A stretch of 64,000 bases of DNA from Cannabis sativa (taxonomy: Eukaryota; Streptophyta; Magnoliopsida; Rosales; Cannabaceae), in NCBI RefSeq assembly GCF_029168945.1, contig NC_083601.1:17326160-17390159 (forward strand), written 5' to 3'. Under the pieces are notes generated by a model. It was not told the origin of the DNA, searched no databases, and saw only the letters and a program-made list of their open reading frames with translations. Below are positions 1 through 10,147 of this stretch, one piece after another; the first letter of the stretch is position 1; each line of letters begins with the position of its first letter. Both the position numbers and the translations under genes were made by a program.

Positions 1-1219
1 ATTAATTATTAAATAATATTGTCATTTAATATATTTATTAATTAGACTTATCAAAGTCTCTTAATTAACAAATAAACCTTAGAAACTCTTTCTTCACAAG
101 CCCTTGCTTAGTGAACAAATTCATAAACTAGACATAGTCTAATTTTAGAATTATAATTGATTAACTAGAATCAATTAACTGAGTCTTACAAGCAGTTTGT
201 CTCAACTAGTATGGGGCCATGGGCCTATATAACCGAGCTTCTAATAAGCAAACCTAGAATTTACCAAGTAAATCCACTAACTTATTAATTCCTTATTGCA
301 TCCACTTATAGAACTTGGAATTGCACTCTCAGTTACATAGAACGCTCTATATGTTCCACGATATAGATACACTATTAATTATCCATTGTTATAATCCCAA
401 TAATCAATGATCCTCTATAGATGATCTACATTGCATAGGGATAAAATTATCGTTACACCCTTTCAATGTATTTTATCCTTAAAACACTTGGCCACCTATA
501 AATGATATTATAGTGAAGTAATATAATCACTAAAATGAGCGCTCTATCATTTATCTCTATTTACCAAGCTCGAAGAAAATCACCGTTTCACTTCTAAATA
601 CCTATAGAAGCTATAGATTCCATATCTATGATTAGCGCTCCCACTGAATTGCACTATCATGTTCCCAAAATGTACGTATCACCCTGACCAAAAAGTAGGC
701 TTAACTAACAAATCAAAGAACACAAATAACACTCTTGAGATCGAACCTAACCATGTCAGGATTAAGATCATTTGATCTAGGATCAACTAGGTGATATTAA
801 ATTGAATAAATATTATGGTAAATTTATCATATCTAATCCAAGTTCAATATCGGTCCCTTCCAATGTATACTCCATACATCCGATCCTTGTAAACTTTTCC
901 AATGCCCTGGAATGGACATAACACTTATCCAAGGTGTGAGTGTACCTATCGTTAATTATCATGCCAGTCTAAATCCAGTGAACTGACAAATCAGGGAATT
1001 AAACTTTCGAACATATAATCATGATTATATTTCAATGTGCTGACAACACTATAATCATGAACAAATACATATATTCTAGACTTAATAGAATTTATACATT
1101 AAATATAAACATGAAATAAATCATGTGAACCATGCAACATAAATGTGATTTCTGATCTTTATTAATTAGTAAATCTGATTATATTGAAATGGATTTTATT
1201 TAGGGCACAAAACCCAACA
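1..1219 (-). mobile_element. Ty1/copia LTR, truncated by window start (C-type)
   Basis: On the minus strand this begins TGTTGGGTTTTGTGCCC at 1219, the same LTR start as the other copia LTRs here, and runs off the window's left edge. Line by line it resembles the solo Copia-C LTR (37407-37966 plus 49939-51259) most closely. No primer site or polypurine tract is visible beside it, so solo LTR versus full element cannot be decided. The base after the LTR end belongs to a gypsy LTR relic, so this copia probably inserted into that relic. Confidence 0.85.
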
Positions 1220-2333
1220 ATACCTACACTCGGTACTCATCATATATCACTGACGCCCGTACTTACGCCCAGTACGTCGCCAGAAAAATTGCATCACCTA
1301 ATCAGGTGAGCCCATATATCACATGCATAATAACATCACATTTTCAATATTCAACCAATCAGTATTTTCATTATATAACAATATTAACTATATCTCAATA
1401 TTAATCAATTCATAACAATACTAATTATATTACATACAACGTACTATGCAGTACAATATACTTTTCTTACTTTTAATCCAGGTTCATACATTTCGGCCAA
1501 CCCAAGTGGATAACTATCCCCGATAATCTCAGCCCTATGTCACAACAATGGTAAACCAATAAGTGCTTACCCCAATATTAACTATGTCTCAGCCCTAAGA
1601 CAATCTAGGGTTTTCTACGAAATCCCGCGGTATAAATACTCTAAAATAAAACTTATATTCTAGCTCTAAAACATACATCATATTGTAGAGCTCATTGCAA
1701 GCTTCAAAAGGGTATGTAGAACGTCCAAAACGGACACCCGAGTCAAAAGTTATAACAAAAATACGATTTCTGATCTCCTAGAAATTTCTAAAAACTATAA
1801 AACTCGAAAATCCCAATTTTAGTACTCACGGAAACACTACCAAAACTTATCCAAATCACTCCAAACTTCACAGGGCGCATATATACCATAAATATTACCA
1901 TCCTTACATAACAGAAATTAAAATCGAGCCCTTAAATGAAAAATGCCATTAACGTTCAGACTAAGCTTTAAAAAGTTTAAAACTCGATTTCTAACTAAAA
2001 ATCACCTCAAATTCAACAAGTAAACATCGATACTAGACCCATAGGTACCAAAGAACAATTCTACAAAGTCAGAATCTCCATAACTATTCTAATTTACAAA
2101 ACCCCTATATAAAACCAATTGTTTTTAGCTTAAAACATAATTAAACCATACCTTAAGCTTTTCCTCTTCAAGGATTTGCTATCCTGCTACTACCGGAGCT
2201 TAGATCGCTAGGTTTCGGGTTGAAAATCGAAGAAAATGGATATAGAGGGAGAAAATTTTATCGAAGGGAGAGGAACGAAGTTTCTTTCGTTCTTTACTCT
2301 ATTATATATGTTAAACTTATATATATATAATAT
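1220..2333 (-). repeat. Degraded gypsy LTR-like relic
   Basis: There is no reading frame. The stretch near 1690-1780 (gagctc, then an 'aacgtccaaaacgg' motif and 'gagtcaaaagttat') matches the layout of the Gypsy-B LTRs at 30540-30620 and 32365-32430. The segment near 2200-2290 looks like the leader-proximal end of such LTRs. The boundaries are uncertain, and the call rests on resemblance by eye to the two better-defined LTRs in the window. Confidence 0.45.
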
Positions 2334-2500
2334 CACTACTACAAACAAAGGCCTTTAATCCCGGTTTTTAAGGCATTTTATCCCAATTTTTGCTAAAATA
2401 ATAATCGGGATGTATGACAGTGGGATAAAAAGTCTTTGAAAAAAGCGAAATAAAAGAATACCTTTTATCCTGGTTTTTATTTTTTCAAGCCCAGCCCACT
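2334..2500 (+). mobile_element. CACTA (EnSpm-type) transposon terminus
   Basis: The sequence starts CACTACTACAAA, the classic plant CACTA terminus. Subterminal motifs follow in both orientations: AATCCCGGTTTTTA at about 2357, ATCGGGAT at about 2404 and TATCCTGGTTTTTATT at about 2465. Such short GC-bearing subterminal repeats bind the transposase in this superfamily. I found no partner end (TTTGTAGTAGTG) downstream, so this is a lone end or a truncated non-autonomous copy. The right limit is approximate. Confidence 0.7.
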
Positions 2501-3313
2501 AACTATCCAGTATGAAGAAGAAGACTCCAGTAGCACATACACTATAGTATATAGAATCGGAGTAAATTAATGGAAAAATATAATGAAATAAATGAAGAAT
2601 AATCAGAATTAATATTTATAATATGTTGTTTACTACAATACATTGTTTGAAAATGAAATGATAATGATTTATCTTGTTCACTTTATCTGAAAACATAATC
2701 AACTCTGTTGAGTTAAATTATAGTATATGGTAATTATCTTGTAAGACATATTTTAAAGGATAAAATTGTTACTATATATTTTAATATTAAAAAATAAAAA
2801 AATAATAAAAATCATTATCACATTCCTTCAAAAATTAATATTTCAAAAATTAATAGACAATGTATTTTATTTTTTTCATTTCTTATTTCATCAAGTTTTT
2901 TTTTCTTTTAATTTTAATAAAGTAAGTAAATAAATGTAAGGTATGGTTATTAGTAAACAAGCTTTAGGCTCTACTGAGCTTGAAAGTTATGGCTATGGTA
3001 AACACCATTTCAGCTCCTCTGACATCGAGAACTTCATTTTTGGATCGTAGAGAGAGTGGTTTCCTTCATTTTGTCAAGTACCATAGCCTCGACGGCCATT
3101 TCATTTGGGTAAATTTGAAAGAGATCCAAAGAAAAGACATAAATGTAATTTTACAGCCAATAAGATTTTACCCAATAATATTTAAAGAACAACACAAGAT
3201 GGAATTGATAATCGTATTATTATTACTACGGATAATAATTATTAAAAAGATAATGATTAATTTATCATCATCAAGAATAATATTTTAGAGCTATATAAAT
3301 ATATCTAACAATA
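2501..3313. other. AT-rich intergenic sequence, no supported gene
   Basis: Very AT-rich, with long A/T runs at 2760-2920. A 102-codon open frame at 2980-3288 needs a TTG start and its second half is low-complexity I/L/K. It matches no family I recognise. This is the 3' flank of the SPH gene, so its poly(A) signals probably lie here. Confidence 0.5.
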
Positions 3314-3790
3314 TTACTTGTTCCAAGGATAACAAATAGTAAAGTCTTTGGTTTTATTATCTTCCATACAAGCACCCGTGGAACTTATTTTCCAAATGTA
3401 GTGCTTGCATTTTTTGCATTTCTTGTCATCTCTTTGACAATCATATATGTTGAAGAAATGGTCGATCTGACTTTTGGGCCATTGAAAGTTACAGAAGAAG
3501 AGTGTGGTGCATAGGAGATCGGGATGGAATACTATCTCGTAGGAGCTATTGTAAGGGACGACGTGTGTACCAAGATCATCGTCCTTGGACTTGCAATGAA
3601 GGGTTAGATCGCTTGGATCAGAATCCAGACCGTTGATTATCACTACATGCGTTTTTGGTTGAAAATACCATGCTCTCACATTTGTTGTTTTGCATGATAA
3701 AAGCAAAAGGAATGCAACAAGCACTAGCTGGAGTAGTCCTTGTGCTTTGTGTGACATAGAGAAAAAGTTTAAGGGAGTAGAACTACTCAT
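3314..3790 (-). CDS. S-protein homologue (plant self-incompatibility S1 family), secreted
   Basis: Single-exon frame of 158 codons, typical of SPH genes. A hydrophobic signal peptide spans about residues 16-38 (leucine-rich, ending near NVRA-W). The mature part has the family pattern: a VVIINGL strand, LHCKSKDDDLG, a YEIVFHPD stretch, TLFFCNFQW and a C-terminal CYPW. The four usual cysteines are present (LHC, FFC, GAC, ICY), plus extra cysteines in a KKCKKCKH insertion. N-glycosylation sequons occur at NSS and NKT. SPH proteins are small secreted cysteine-rich proteins; the founder, poppy S1, is the stigmatic self-incompatibility determinant, and most homologues have no known role. The longest frame starts at 3790. 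Met12 (3757) is a good alternative because it puts the signal peptide nearer the N-terminus and fits the TATA-like box at 3803. This is the only convincing host gene here. Confidence 0.88.
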   Translation of the reverse strand: MSSSTPLNFFSMSHKAQGLLQLVLVAFLLLLSCKTTNVRAWYFQPKTHVVIINGLDSDPSDLTLHCKSKDDDLGTHVVPYNSSYEIVFHPDLLCTTLFFCNFQWPKSQIDHFFNIYDCQRDDKKCKKCKHYIWKISSTGACMEDNKTKDFTICYPWNK

Positions 3791-3802
3791 ATTTAATTTA
3801 GA

Positions 3803-3810
3803 CTTATATA
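3803..3810 (-). promoter_or_regulatory. TATA-like box upstream of the SPH gene
   Basis: Reads TATATAAG on the minus strand, 13 bp before the first ATG and 46 bp before Met12. A plant transcription start about 30 bp downstream would fall between the two ATGs, favouring Met12 as the real start. The surroundings are AT-rich, so chance is possible. Confidence 0.35.
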
Positions 3811-4317
3811 TTTAGTTTGTAGTTATGCTTATTGAAATTTAATTTACAAGTTTTTGTGGGGAAGAAGAAACACATTTATAGATAATAACAGAGGGAGAGG
3901 GTAAATCCATACACATTTCTATCTTATCCGCTTATTATGTGAATCTAGTCAAGGATTACTCATTTCATTCAAAACTAATTGGAAAGAGCAATAAAATCAA
4001 AATCCAAAATGGAATAAATAAATAAAGAAATTTTCAGAAAATTTGGTTGAGATAAGTTTCTTAATTTATTACTAATATGACTAATATTAAATTACTTATT
4101 ACCATTTATATAGATACTATATTTTTTAATTATCAATTATCTTATATTTATTGTCTTATCAATTTAAAAATTAAATTATTACCTCATATTATATTGTATT
4201 AAATTCTTTTCATATTTTTAGTATTTACATTCATTTTTATATATTTTTTATTTTTAATTTAGTGTCTACAACAATATTATTATTCACATTTCAAGAGCAT
4301 ATTTATTACCATTCTAT
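3811..4317. other. AT-rich 5' flank of SPH gene / target of Gypsy-C
   Basis: No reading frame or repeat was recognised. It is strongly AT-rich, especially 4060-4300, and ends at the TG that opens the Gypsy-C LTR. It probably holds the SPH promoter. Confidence 0.4.
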
Positions 4318-5041
4318 TGCCCCAGTTTATTCCCAAAATACGTGGTTGCTGCCATGTACACGTGGACAAAGAAGACACCTCACCCGGAGATAAGTTAAAG
4401 GTCGTATGGAAAAGGCGACAAGTATGGTTCAGGGCGTTAGTTCCCGGTCAAGTGCAAAAGGCACGCCTTCTTCTCCGAGAGTTAAGATATAGTAAGGCAA
4501 CTTCGAGACGAAAGGGATCTACGCGAACTGTCACCTCACATTTAATACAGCATGGAGAAAGTGTCTGGGAACGCCCATAAGGGGAAGTGTCAGACATCGT
4601 AAGCCTGATTTAGCGCGATTACACGATAATCAAAACAGCTGGTGACGACTCCATTATGAAGAATCACATCAATTAAGGAAGGATGAAGGCTAATCTCACC
4701 TAACCTTTATGATACCTACTCTGTAGGTAATGCATGCCCTATCTTGTATCTTTTGGGAACTTGTGCTTATCCATAGGTGGCTCTCAAAGACAAGTTACCC
4801 CTTTTCGACTATTCCCACCAATCTCTATAAATACCCCTGAGAAAATGAGGAAGCGGATCGGAAAAAAAGTAGAGAGAAAATCATAAAAAGAACATTCTCT
4901 ATAAGGAAATACTCTCATTAATAAAAATAGAATCGTGGACTACGACTCATTAATGCCCGAACCACGTAAAAGTTATCTGCATTAATTATCTCAAAGCTTT
5001 CATCATTATATCATTTAATTAGTTGCCGAAAACCTCGGTCA
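4318..5041 (+). repeat. Gypsy-C 5' LTR
   Basis: Opens TGCCCCAG and closes CTCGGTCA (TG...CA). A TATA box (TATAAATA, 4826-4833) sits about 215 bp before the end. The sequence just after the LTR, TTTGGTGCTTACATTGAGAG, is what commonly follows 5' LTRs of this Tat group. With no partner LTR here, the ends are inferred from TG/CA and the leader. The open frame at 4317-4580 is an accident inside the LTR. Confidence 0.6.
4826..4833 (+). promoter_or_regulatory. TATA box of Gypsy-C LTR
   Basis: TATAAATA in a C-rich context inside the LTR, where the retrotransposon promoter is expected. Confidence 0.5.
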
Positions 5042-5113
5042 ATATTTTGGTGCTTACATTGAGAGCTGTGGGAAGCATTGTTTGAAAAACGACAATCAAG
5101 AATCAAAACTATA

Positions 5114-6731
5114 ATGGTGGAAACTCGAAACAACACACGCCAACCTCATCCCCCATAGGATCCTCAGAACCCAGAGGGTGAAGAGGCGGCTTCACGAGTA
5201 AATGTGGGCTCTGAGGAATGAGACGAGTTGAACGACGAGGAATACGAAGAGAATCCCGAAGGATATGATGCTTATGACGATGATAGGTACACTGAGTTAC
5301 TGGTCCTAAGGCAAAAAGCGACTGATCACGAGGCCAAATTGGCCGCCCAAAAAGAACAGAATAGAAGGATGCAAGAAATAATGGTTGCCATGAAAAAAGC
5401 CATGGAAATGGCTGGAACTCACGTGCATCCCAAAGCCATGCCTGCAGAACTAGAGGAAATGAAAGAAGAGTCCTCGCCAAGAACCCAAAGGCCCAAAATT
5501 AGGGAATTAAGCCCCATACGATATCCTTCCGAGGAAAACCCCAAGAAAAATCCTACTTTGATCTCCGAAGAAACAAAAAGGTTCAAGATCCGCGAAAGGT
5601 CCGATCTGATTTCCCAAAAGGGAAAGGTTCGCAGAGGGGCAAGCTCCCTCGAGAGAGTCTTGGCCCACAGGACCGAGAGGACTGAAAGAGTTTGTTTGTG
5701 CTTCAGTAGCCCGGGGAAAGAGGGAGGAAAGGTCGAAGGCATACCCCATTTGATTTAAGATAAAAAATTAACGAGAAACATGGTGACTTGAGAAACCGCC
5801 TCGAAGAGAAATAGCACGCGATACCAGTGTCAGGGGACGCCTTGAATGAGGGAATCTTAGCAGAATTGGTGATCCTCCGCAAAGACATTGCTAGAGTCTC
5901 CCAGAGACAAAATGGGGATGACTCAGATTTTGATTGTGAGGACCGGGAGCCTTGCACCCGAAACATCTTAGAGGCGGAACTCCCCTAAAATTTCAAAATG
6001 CCCAAAATGGCAACCTACACAGGAGACTCAAACCCTAGTGACCATTTATCCCGATTTAACAGGGTGATGACCGTCCTGAGGGTCAGTAATGACGCAAAGT
6101 GTATATGATTTTCACCGACACTGAGTGTGTCTACCGAAGAATGGTTCAAAAAATGGAGCCAGGATCGGTGGACTGTTGGAACAAGTTACAAGTGAGTTTC
6201 CGGCGGCAGTTTGTTGCGGTAAGAAAGATTAACCTCGATGTTAGTGCCATAACCAATATAAAACAATTTCCCATGGATACGCTAACGAACTACATAAAGA
6301 GATTCAAGGAGGAGGCCTCGAAAACAAAGAAGGTGGACGACGGACAACAGCTGGCCCTGCTTCAGGCCGGGATCCATACAGGAACCCCTTTTTGGAACGA
6401 ATTGTGGCATGAAGGAGCCGCTAGCCTCCAGGACTTTCAGAAGAGAGTCCAAAAATACATTAATTTGGAAGAAGCCAAGATAGTGGCTTACGGAGGGTAT
6501 TACCTGACCGGAGTATCGAGATATACACTAGGAGCACAACTTCTAGGAGGTCCACCTCCTGCCACTCCTCAAACAAGCGGAATACAGTTCTCCGCTACCC
6601 CAGGGTACAACCAGAGCCTCGCCTTAACTCTAGCACTATCGCATTTTGGGGCACCCGTAAGCAACCCCTCTAGGGTGAGCGTCCAACTTCTGCCCCAATC
6701 CGCACCAGCCACCAGTAAGCCAGGAGCTTAG
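5114..6731 (+). pseudogene. Gypsy-C gag (broken)
   Basis: A probable ATG at 5114 begins MVETRNNTRQ and hits TAG after about 14 codons. The same product continues in pieces: an acidic/coiled region (5228-5500), a block with KMPKMATYTGDSNPSDHLSRFNRVM (5995-6070), then the core at about 6170-6480 with FRRQFVAVRKI, TLTNYIKRFKEEA and a helix ending KYINLEEAK. This is the usual Tat gag order. At least two frame changes separate the pieces. Gag would form the cytoplasmic virus-like particle; this copy cannot make a full one. Confidence 0.75.
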
Positions 6732-8402
6732 CAAAGCTCCCGGAGCAAGAGATCTTCTAAAGGTAGCACGCGGACAGAGAACAAAAGGCAACGAAAGGGG
6801 TATACCCACAATACACACTGTACACTGAGCTCACGGATTCTCAAGAGCGTGTGTACTTTGCCACCCGGCAAAATACGCATTATCAGAAGCCTCCACATTT
6901 GTATAGGGATCGCTCTTGGAGAGACTCCAACAAAAGATGCGACTATCACAATGACATCGATTACACCACAAACAAGTGTAAAAACCTAAAGGATGAGATT
7001 GAAAATCTAATCTGATTAGGTCACTTGTACGAGTGGATCAAAAATAGGTTACCACATTTAAATCTAGCCCAGGCGGGAGGCCCTTTACCTTAAGGAGGAA
7101 CTGGGGGTATGCTCAAGGGTCAGGTACATCCCGGAGAGATGCCCCCTCAGTAGATGCCTGAAATGCCACCCCGGCCAAATGGGAAAGTTGCCATGATCTT
7201 TGGCGGGCCTCATATTGGAGGAACCACTAGGAACGAGTTAAAGCGCTACGCTGGAGCTCTAAAGCATGACGAAGAGGTATGAGAGGTCACTCAACTCCCA
7301 GCTAAGAGGCTTAGGCTCATGGATCAACCCATTACTTTCACGGAGGAAGACGCAAAGCCAACATGTTTCCCTCACCATGACCCCCTAGTCATAGAGACTC
7401 CCATCGCTAATAAAGTTGTTGCTAGGATATTGGTGGATAATGGAAGCTCCATGAATTTGCTTTTTAGAGATGCTTTTACGACCATCGGGCTCACTGACAG
7501 GAACCTTTCGCCCATTGGTTCATAACTCACGAGGTTCAATGAGATAACTCTCATCCCGATGGAATAAGTGAGACTCCCCGTCACCTTGTGTCCTGACACC
7601 CCACAAAGACTCTTCAAATATTGCACCTTTGTGGTGGTGGATTGCCCCACCACCTACAACGCCATCCTTGGCAGGCCGACCCTAGTTGACTTTGGAGCAA
7701 TTACCTCCATTCGACACTTGTGCCTTAAATTCCCTACTCGGGAGGCAGGAGTAGGAATAGTGAGGGGGAGCCATGGAAAAACAAGATAATGTTACAACGT
7801 TGCAGTACATTTGTCAGTTCTGGTGGTGCGAGGGGGCGAAGAGCCGGTGGCAGTAGAACAGGACGAATTGGCTCCCCGTATTGGATCCAAGATAAGTTTA
7901 GAACCTATGGAGGATGTCCAGGAAGTAAGGGTGTGCGACCTCGACCCATCCAAAATTATCTACCTAGGAAAAAAATCTAGAGCCGGAGGAGCAGAGTACG
8001 ATCATAGACACGTTAAAGGCCGCTACGGATGTCTTAGCATGGTTCTAGGGGGATATGACCAGAATAAGCTCCCATGTAATCACCCATGTCTTAAACATCA
8101 ACCCAGATATGCCTCAAGTACAACAAAAGGGACGCCCGCTTGACCCAGTAAAGGCTTACGCCTTGGAGAAGGAGGTGGATAAGTTACTGTCCAACAACCT
8201 TATCCGAGACGTGTATTACCCAGCGTGGTTGGCCAATCTGGACCTGGTACCTAAACCAAATGGGACATTGCAGGTATGCATAGACTTCACCGATCTTAAT
8301 AAGGCTTGCCCTAAGGACTACTTCCCATTGCCCCGGATTGACCAGATTGTGGACGCCACCTCGGGTTTCAAGTTGCTATCCTTTATGGATGCCTTTCGGT
8401 GA
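6732..8402 (+). pseudogene. Gypsy-C zinc knuckle, protease and partial reverse transcriptase
   Basis: A degraded Cys-His box (CDYHNDIDYTTNKC) lies near 6935-6980, with the usual GH changed to DY. The aspartic protease is at 7319-7790: VDNGSSMNLL is the active-site motif and AILGRPTL the second conserved block, separated by in-frame stops at 7525 and about 7567. RT starts at about 8055 with HVLNINPDM and runs through EVDKLLSNNLIRDVYYP, WLANLDLVPKPNG and DLNKACPKDYFPLPRIDQ to LLSFMDAF, where the element is cut. The catalytic YxDD block and everything after it are missing. Confidence 0.8.
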
Positions 8403-9096
8403 AATCTATTGGAACCAAATCCCTAACAAACTTAGACAAGTGATCAAACTCCAGTGTATATTCAGTCATTGTCTTATCACCTTGAACTAATTTTATGAAA
8501 TCCTCCATCTAAATTGTACAGATGGCAATGTTATAGAACTTTTCTTCAAACACGTTCTTAAATTCTTCCAAGGTCACCATACGGAGGTCTTGAGACTAAC
8601 CTACTAAATCCCACCAGGTGTTGGCATGCTTTTGAAACATGAAAACAACACAATTAACATGCTCAGTCCCGATTACTCTTATATTATCCAAAATACGAGT
8701 AATAGTACTCATCAACTGTTCTACCTTTATAATATTAGTGCCACCCAAAAACGTCGAAGGTTGCAGCTTGACAAACTACTCAAAAATTGAATCTCAGTGT
8801 GGTTGCAAGGCCAATCCAGGGTTGGCTACCACGGGAGTAGGAGCTAGAGGAATCACTTGCTCTACTTTAGCTGCCTAAACTGATTGCCTAATCTGGTGCA
8901 ACTCTTTTTCTTGACGAAGTATAATACCTCGCATTTCAGTAAACATTCACTGCCAGTCTGCAAGAGGATTGGCATTTTTTACCCTCACCGTATTCTCATA
9001 AATTTACGGGGGAGCTGGCGGTACCGGTGGATTGGTTGGGTTATCACCCCGCTCAACAGACTCACTCTATGATCTAGTTGGTTTTTCAGGGTTCAT
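8403..9096 (-). pseudogene. Gypsy-B gag fragment (chromovirus-like)
   Basis: Translating the minus strand from ATG at 9096 gives MNPEKPTRS and then, with stops, a PPVPPAPP-like stretch, ADWQ, MRGIILRQEKELHQIRQ, a degraded FVKLQPSTFLGGTN block, WWDLVSQ and EFKNVFEEKFYN, and finally TEYTLEFDHLSKFVRDLVPIDF. This matches gag of the same general kind as Gypsy-A (compare PPVFLGGPD and WWDMVSQ there). It stops in mid-gag at the junction with Gypsy-C. Confidence 0.7.
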
Positions 9097-9435
9097 TCTT
9101 TCAAATAATCCTAAAATCAATAATCCTAGTGTGTTAGGCACCAATTTCACACTTACACACGTCATGCCAAAACCCTAACTAACACATACCTTTTCCTTTC
9201 TGAATATATCAATTACTACTCCCAATTAATAATCATACTTTTCATTGAATAACATAATTTTCTAGATGCTTATATGCTGCCTAATAGCAAAGAAATAAAT
9301 ATTTAATCACATAAGAAGATAATTATTTACTCTCAACACTTACTACACCATGAGTCGAGATTGTCTTTGATGACGATTGTACATGTTTAGCCGGTCTTCA
9401 GAAAGTTTAAAAACCTTAGTGCTCTAATACTGAAT
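9097..9435 (-). other. Gypsy-B leader and primer-binding site
   Basis: Non-coding leader between LTR and gag. At 9419-9434 the minus strand reads TTCAGTATTAGAGCAC, a decayed form of the tRNA-iMet complementary site (TGGTATCAGAGC) that Gypsy-A keeps at 19841-19858. It adjoins the LTR directly, as expected for a 5' LTR on the minus strand. Confidence 0.6.
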
Positions 9436-10147
9436 TGTAATGTCCTACTCAGAGGAACCACAAATGTCGTGATTATAACATACTAATCTTCTGAATCAGG
9501 GTCTAAAAGGCAAGTGATTTAAAACAAATGATAAACTCAATCAAATAAATAACATATAATAAATACACAGTTTTACTTTAAACCAAAATAATTCAAATTA
9601 CAAATCTATTATCCCGTAAAATTCGTTTACATAATATTATAAGTTATTTAGTACAAGCTGACCTAAGAAGAAAAATAGAATTTCTAAGTAATTTCCTATT
9701 AGACCCACCCCTTATGGTCTTGCTTGGCTGGAACATGTACATATCATCCTCAAAGTCCTCGATCTCATGGCTGACTCGACACTGCTTTACCCTTTCCGGC
9801 ACAACAAGCACCCGTCAGCCAAGGGCGAACACTATAGAAAATAATACAATATTATAATTATAATAATAATTACACCTCATACAGTATGCCACTGCATATA
9901 TACTGTACCACCGCACTAGATTATATTATTCCATATAATAACGCCACTATAATAAATGTCTATGTAGCATAGACCTACATGTTACGCTCACACGACTTTT
10001 TTACATTCAAGGCCTTACTAGGGTTTGTCTCAGTTATAATCACCGTGTCTAACTTGGTTATGCCTTACACGCATAACTCTACTCAGATATTCAATTAATA
10101 TATTATTGCACACTTACAACAATACGCACTTAGGGTAATAACCCTAG
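9436..10147 (-). repeat. Gypsy-B 5' LTR, left part (split by Copia-A)
   Basis: Starts TGTAATGTCC beside the primer site. It continues after Copia-A at 30308; the target duplication CCTAG lies at 10143-10147 and 30308-30312. A related LTR at 31433 reads through the same point uninterrupted (near 32124), confirming the join. Confidence 0.8.

Larger units (their letters stand above)
4318..8402 (+). mobile_element. Gypsy-C: truncated Ty3/gypsy element, Tat-type
   Basis: 5' LTR, leader, gag, zinc knuckle, protease and the start of reverse transcriptase follow in order on the plus strand. It then ends abruptly inside RT at 8402, where opposite-strand gag of another element begins. Frame changes and stops occur throughout, so it cannot be autonomous. 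The Tat assignment rests on the gag and RT style (SFMDA, DLNKACPKD, WLANLDLVPKPNG) and a Cys-His box of the CDYHND type. No 3' LTR was found in the window. Confidence 0.8.

Noticed and set aside
2980..3288. 102-codon open frame, plus strand
   Set aside because: Needs a TTG start, the C-terminal half is low-complexity I/L/K from AT-rich DNA, and no family is recognisable.
4317..4580. 87-codon open frame
   Set aside because: Lies wholly inside the Gypsy-C LTR and has no known motif.
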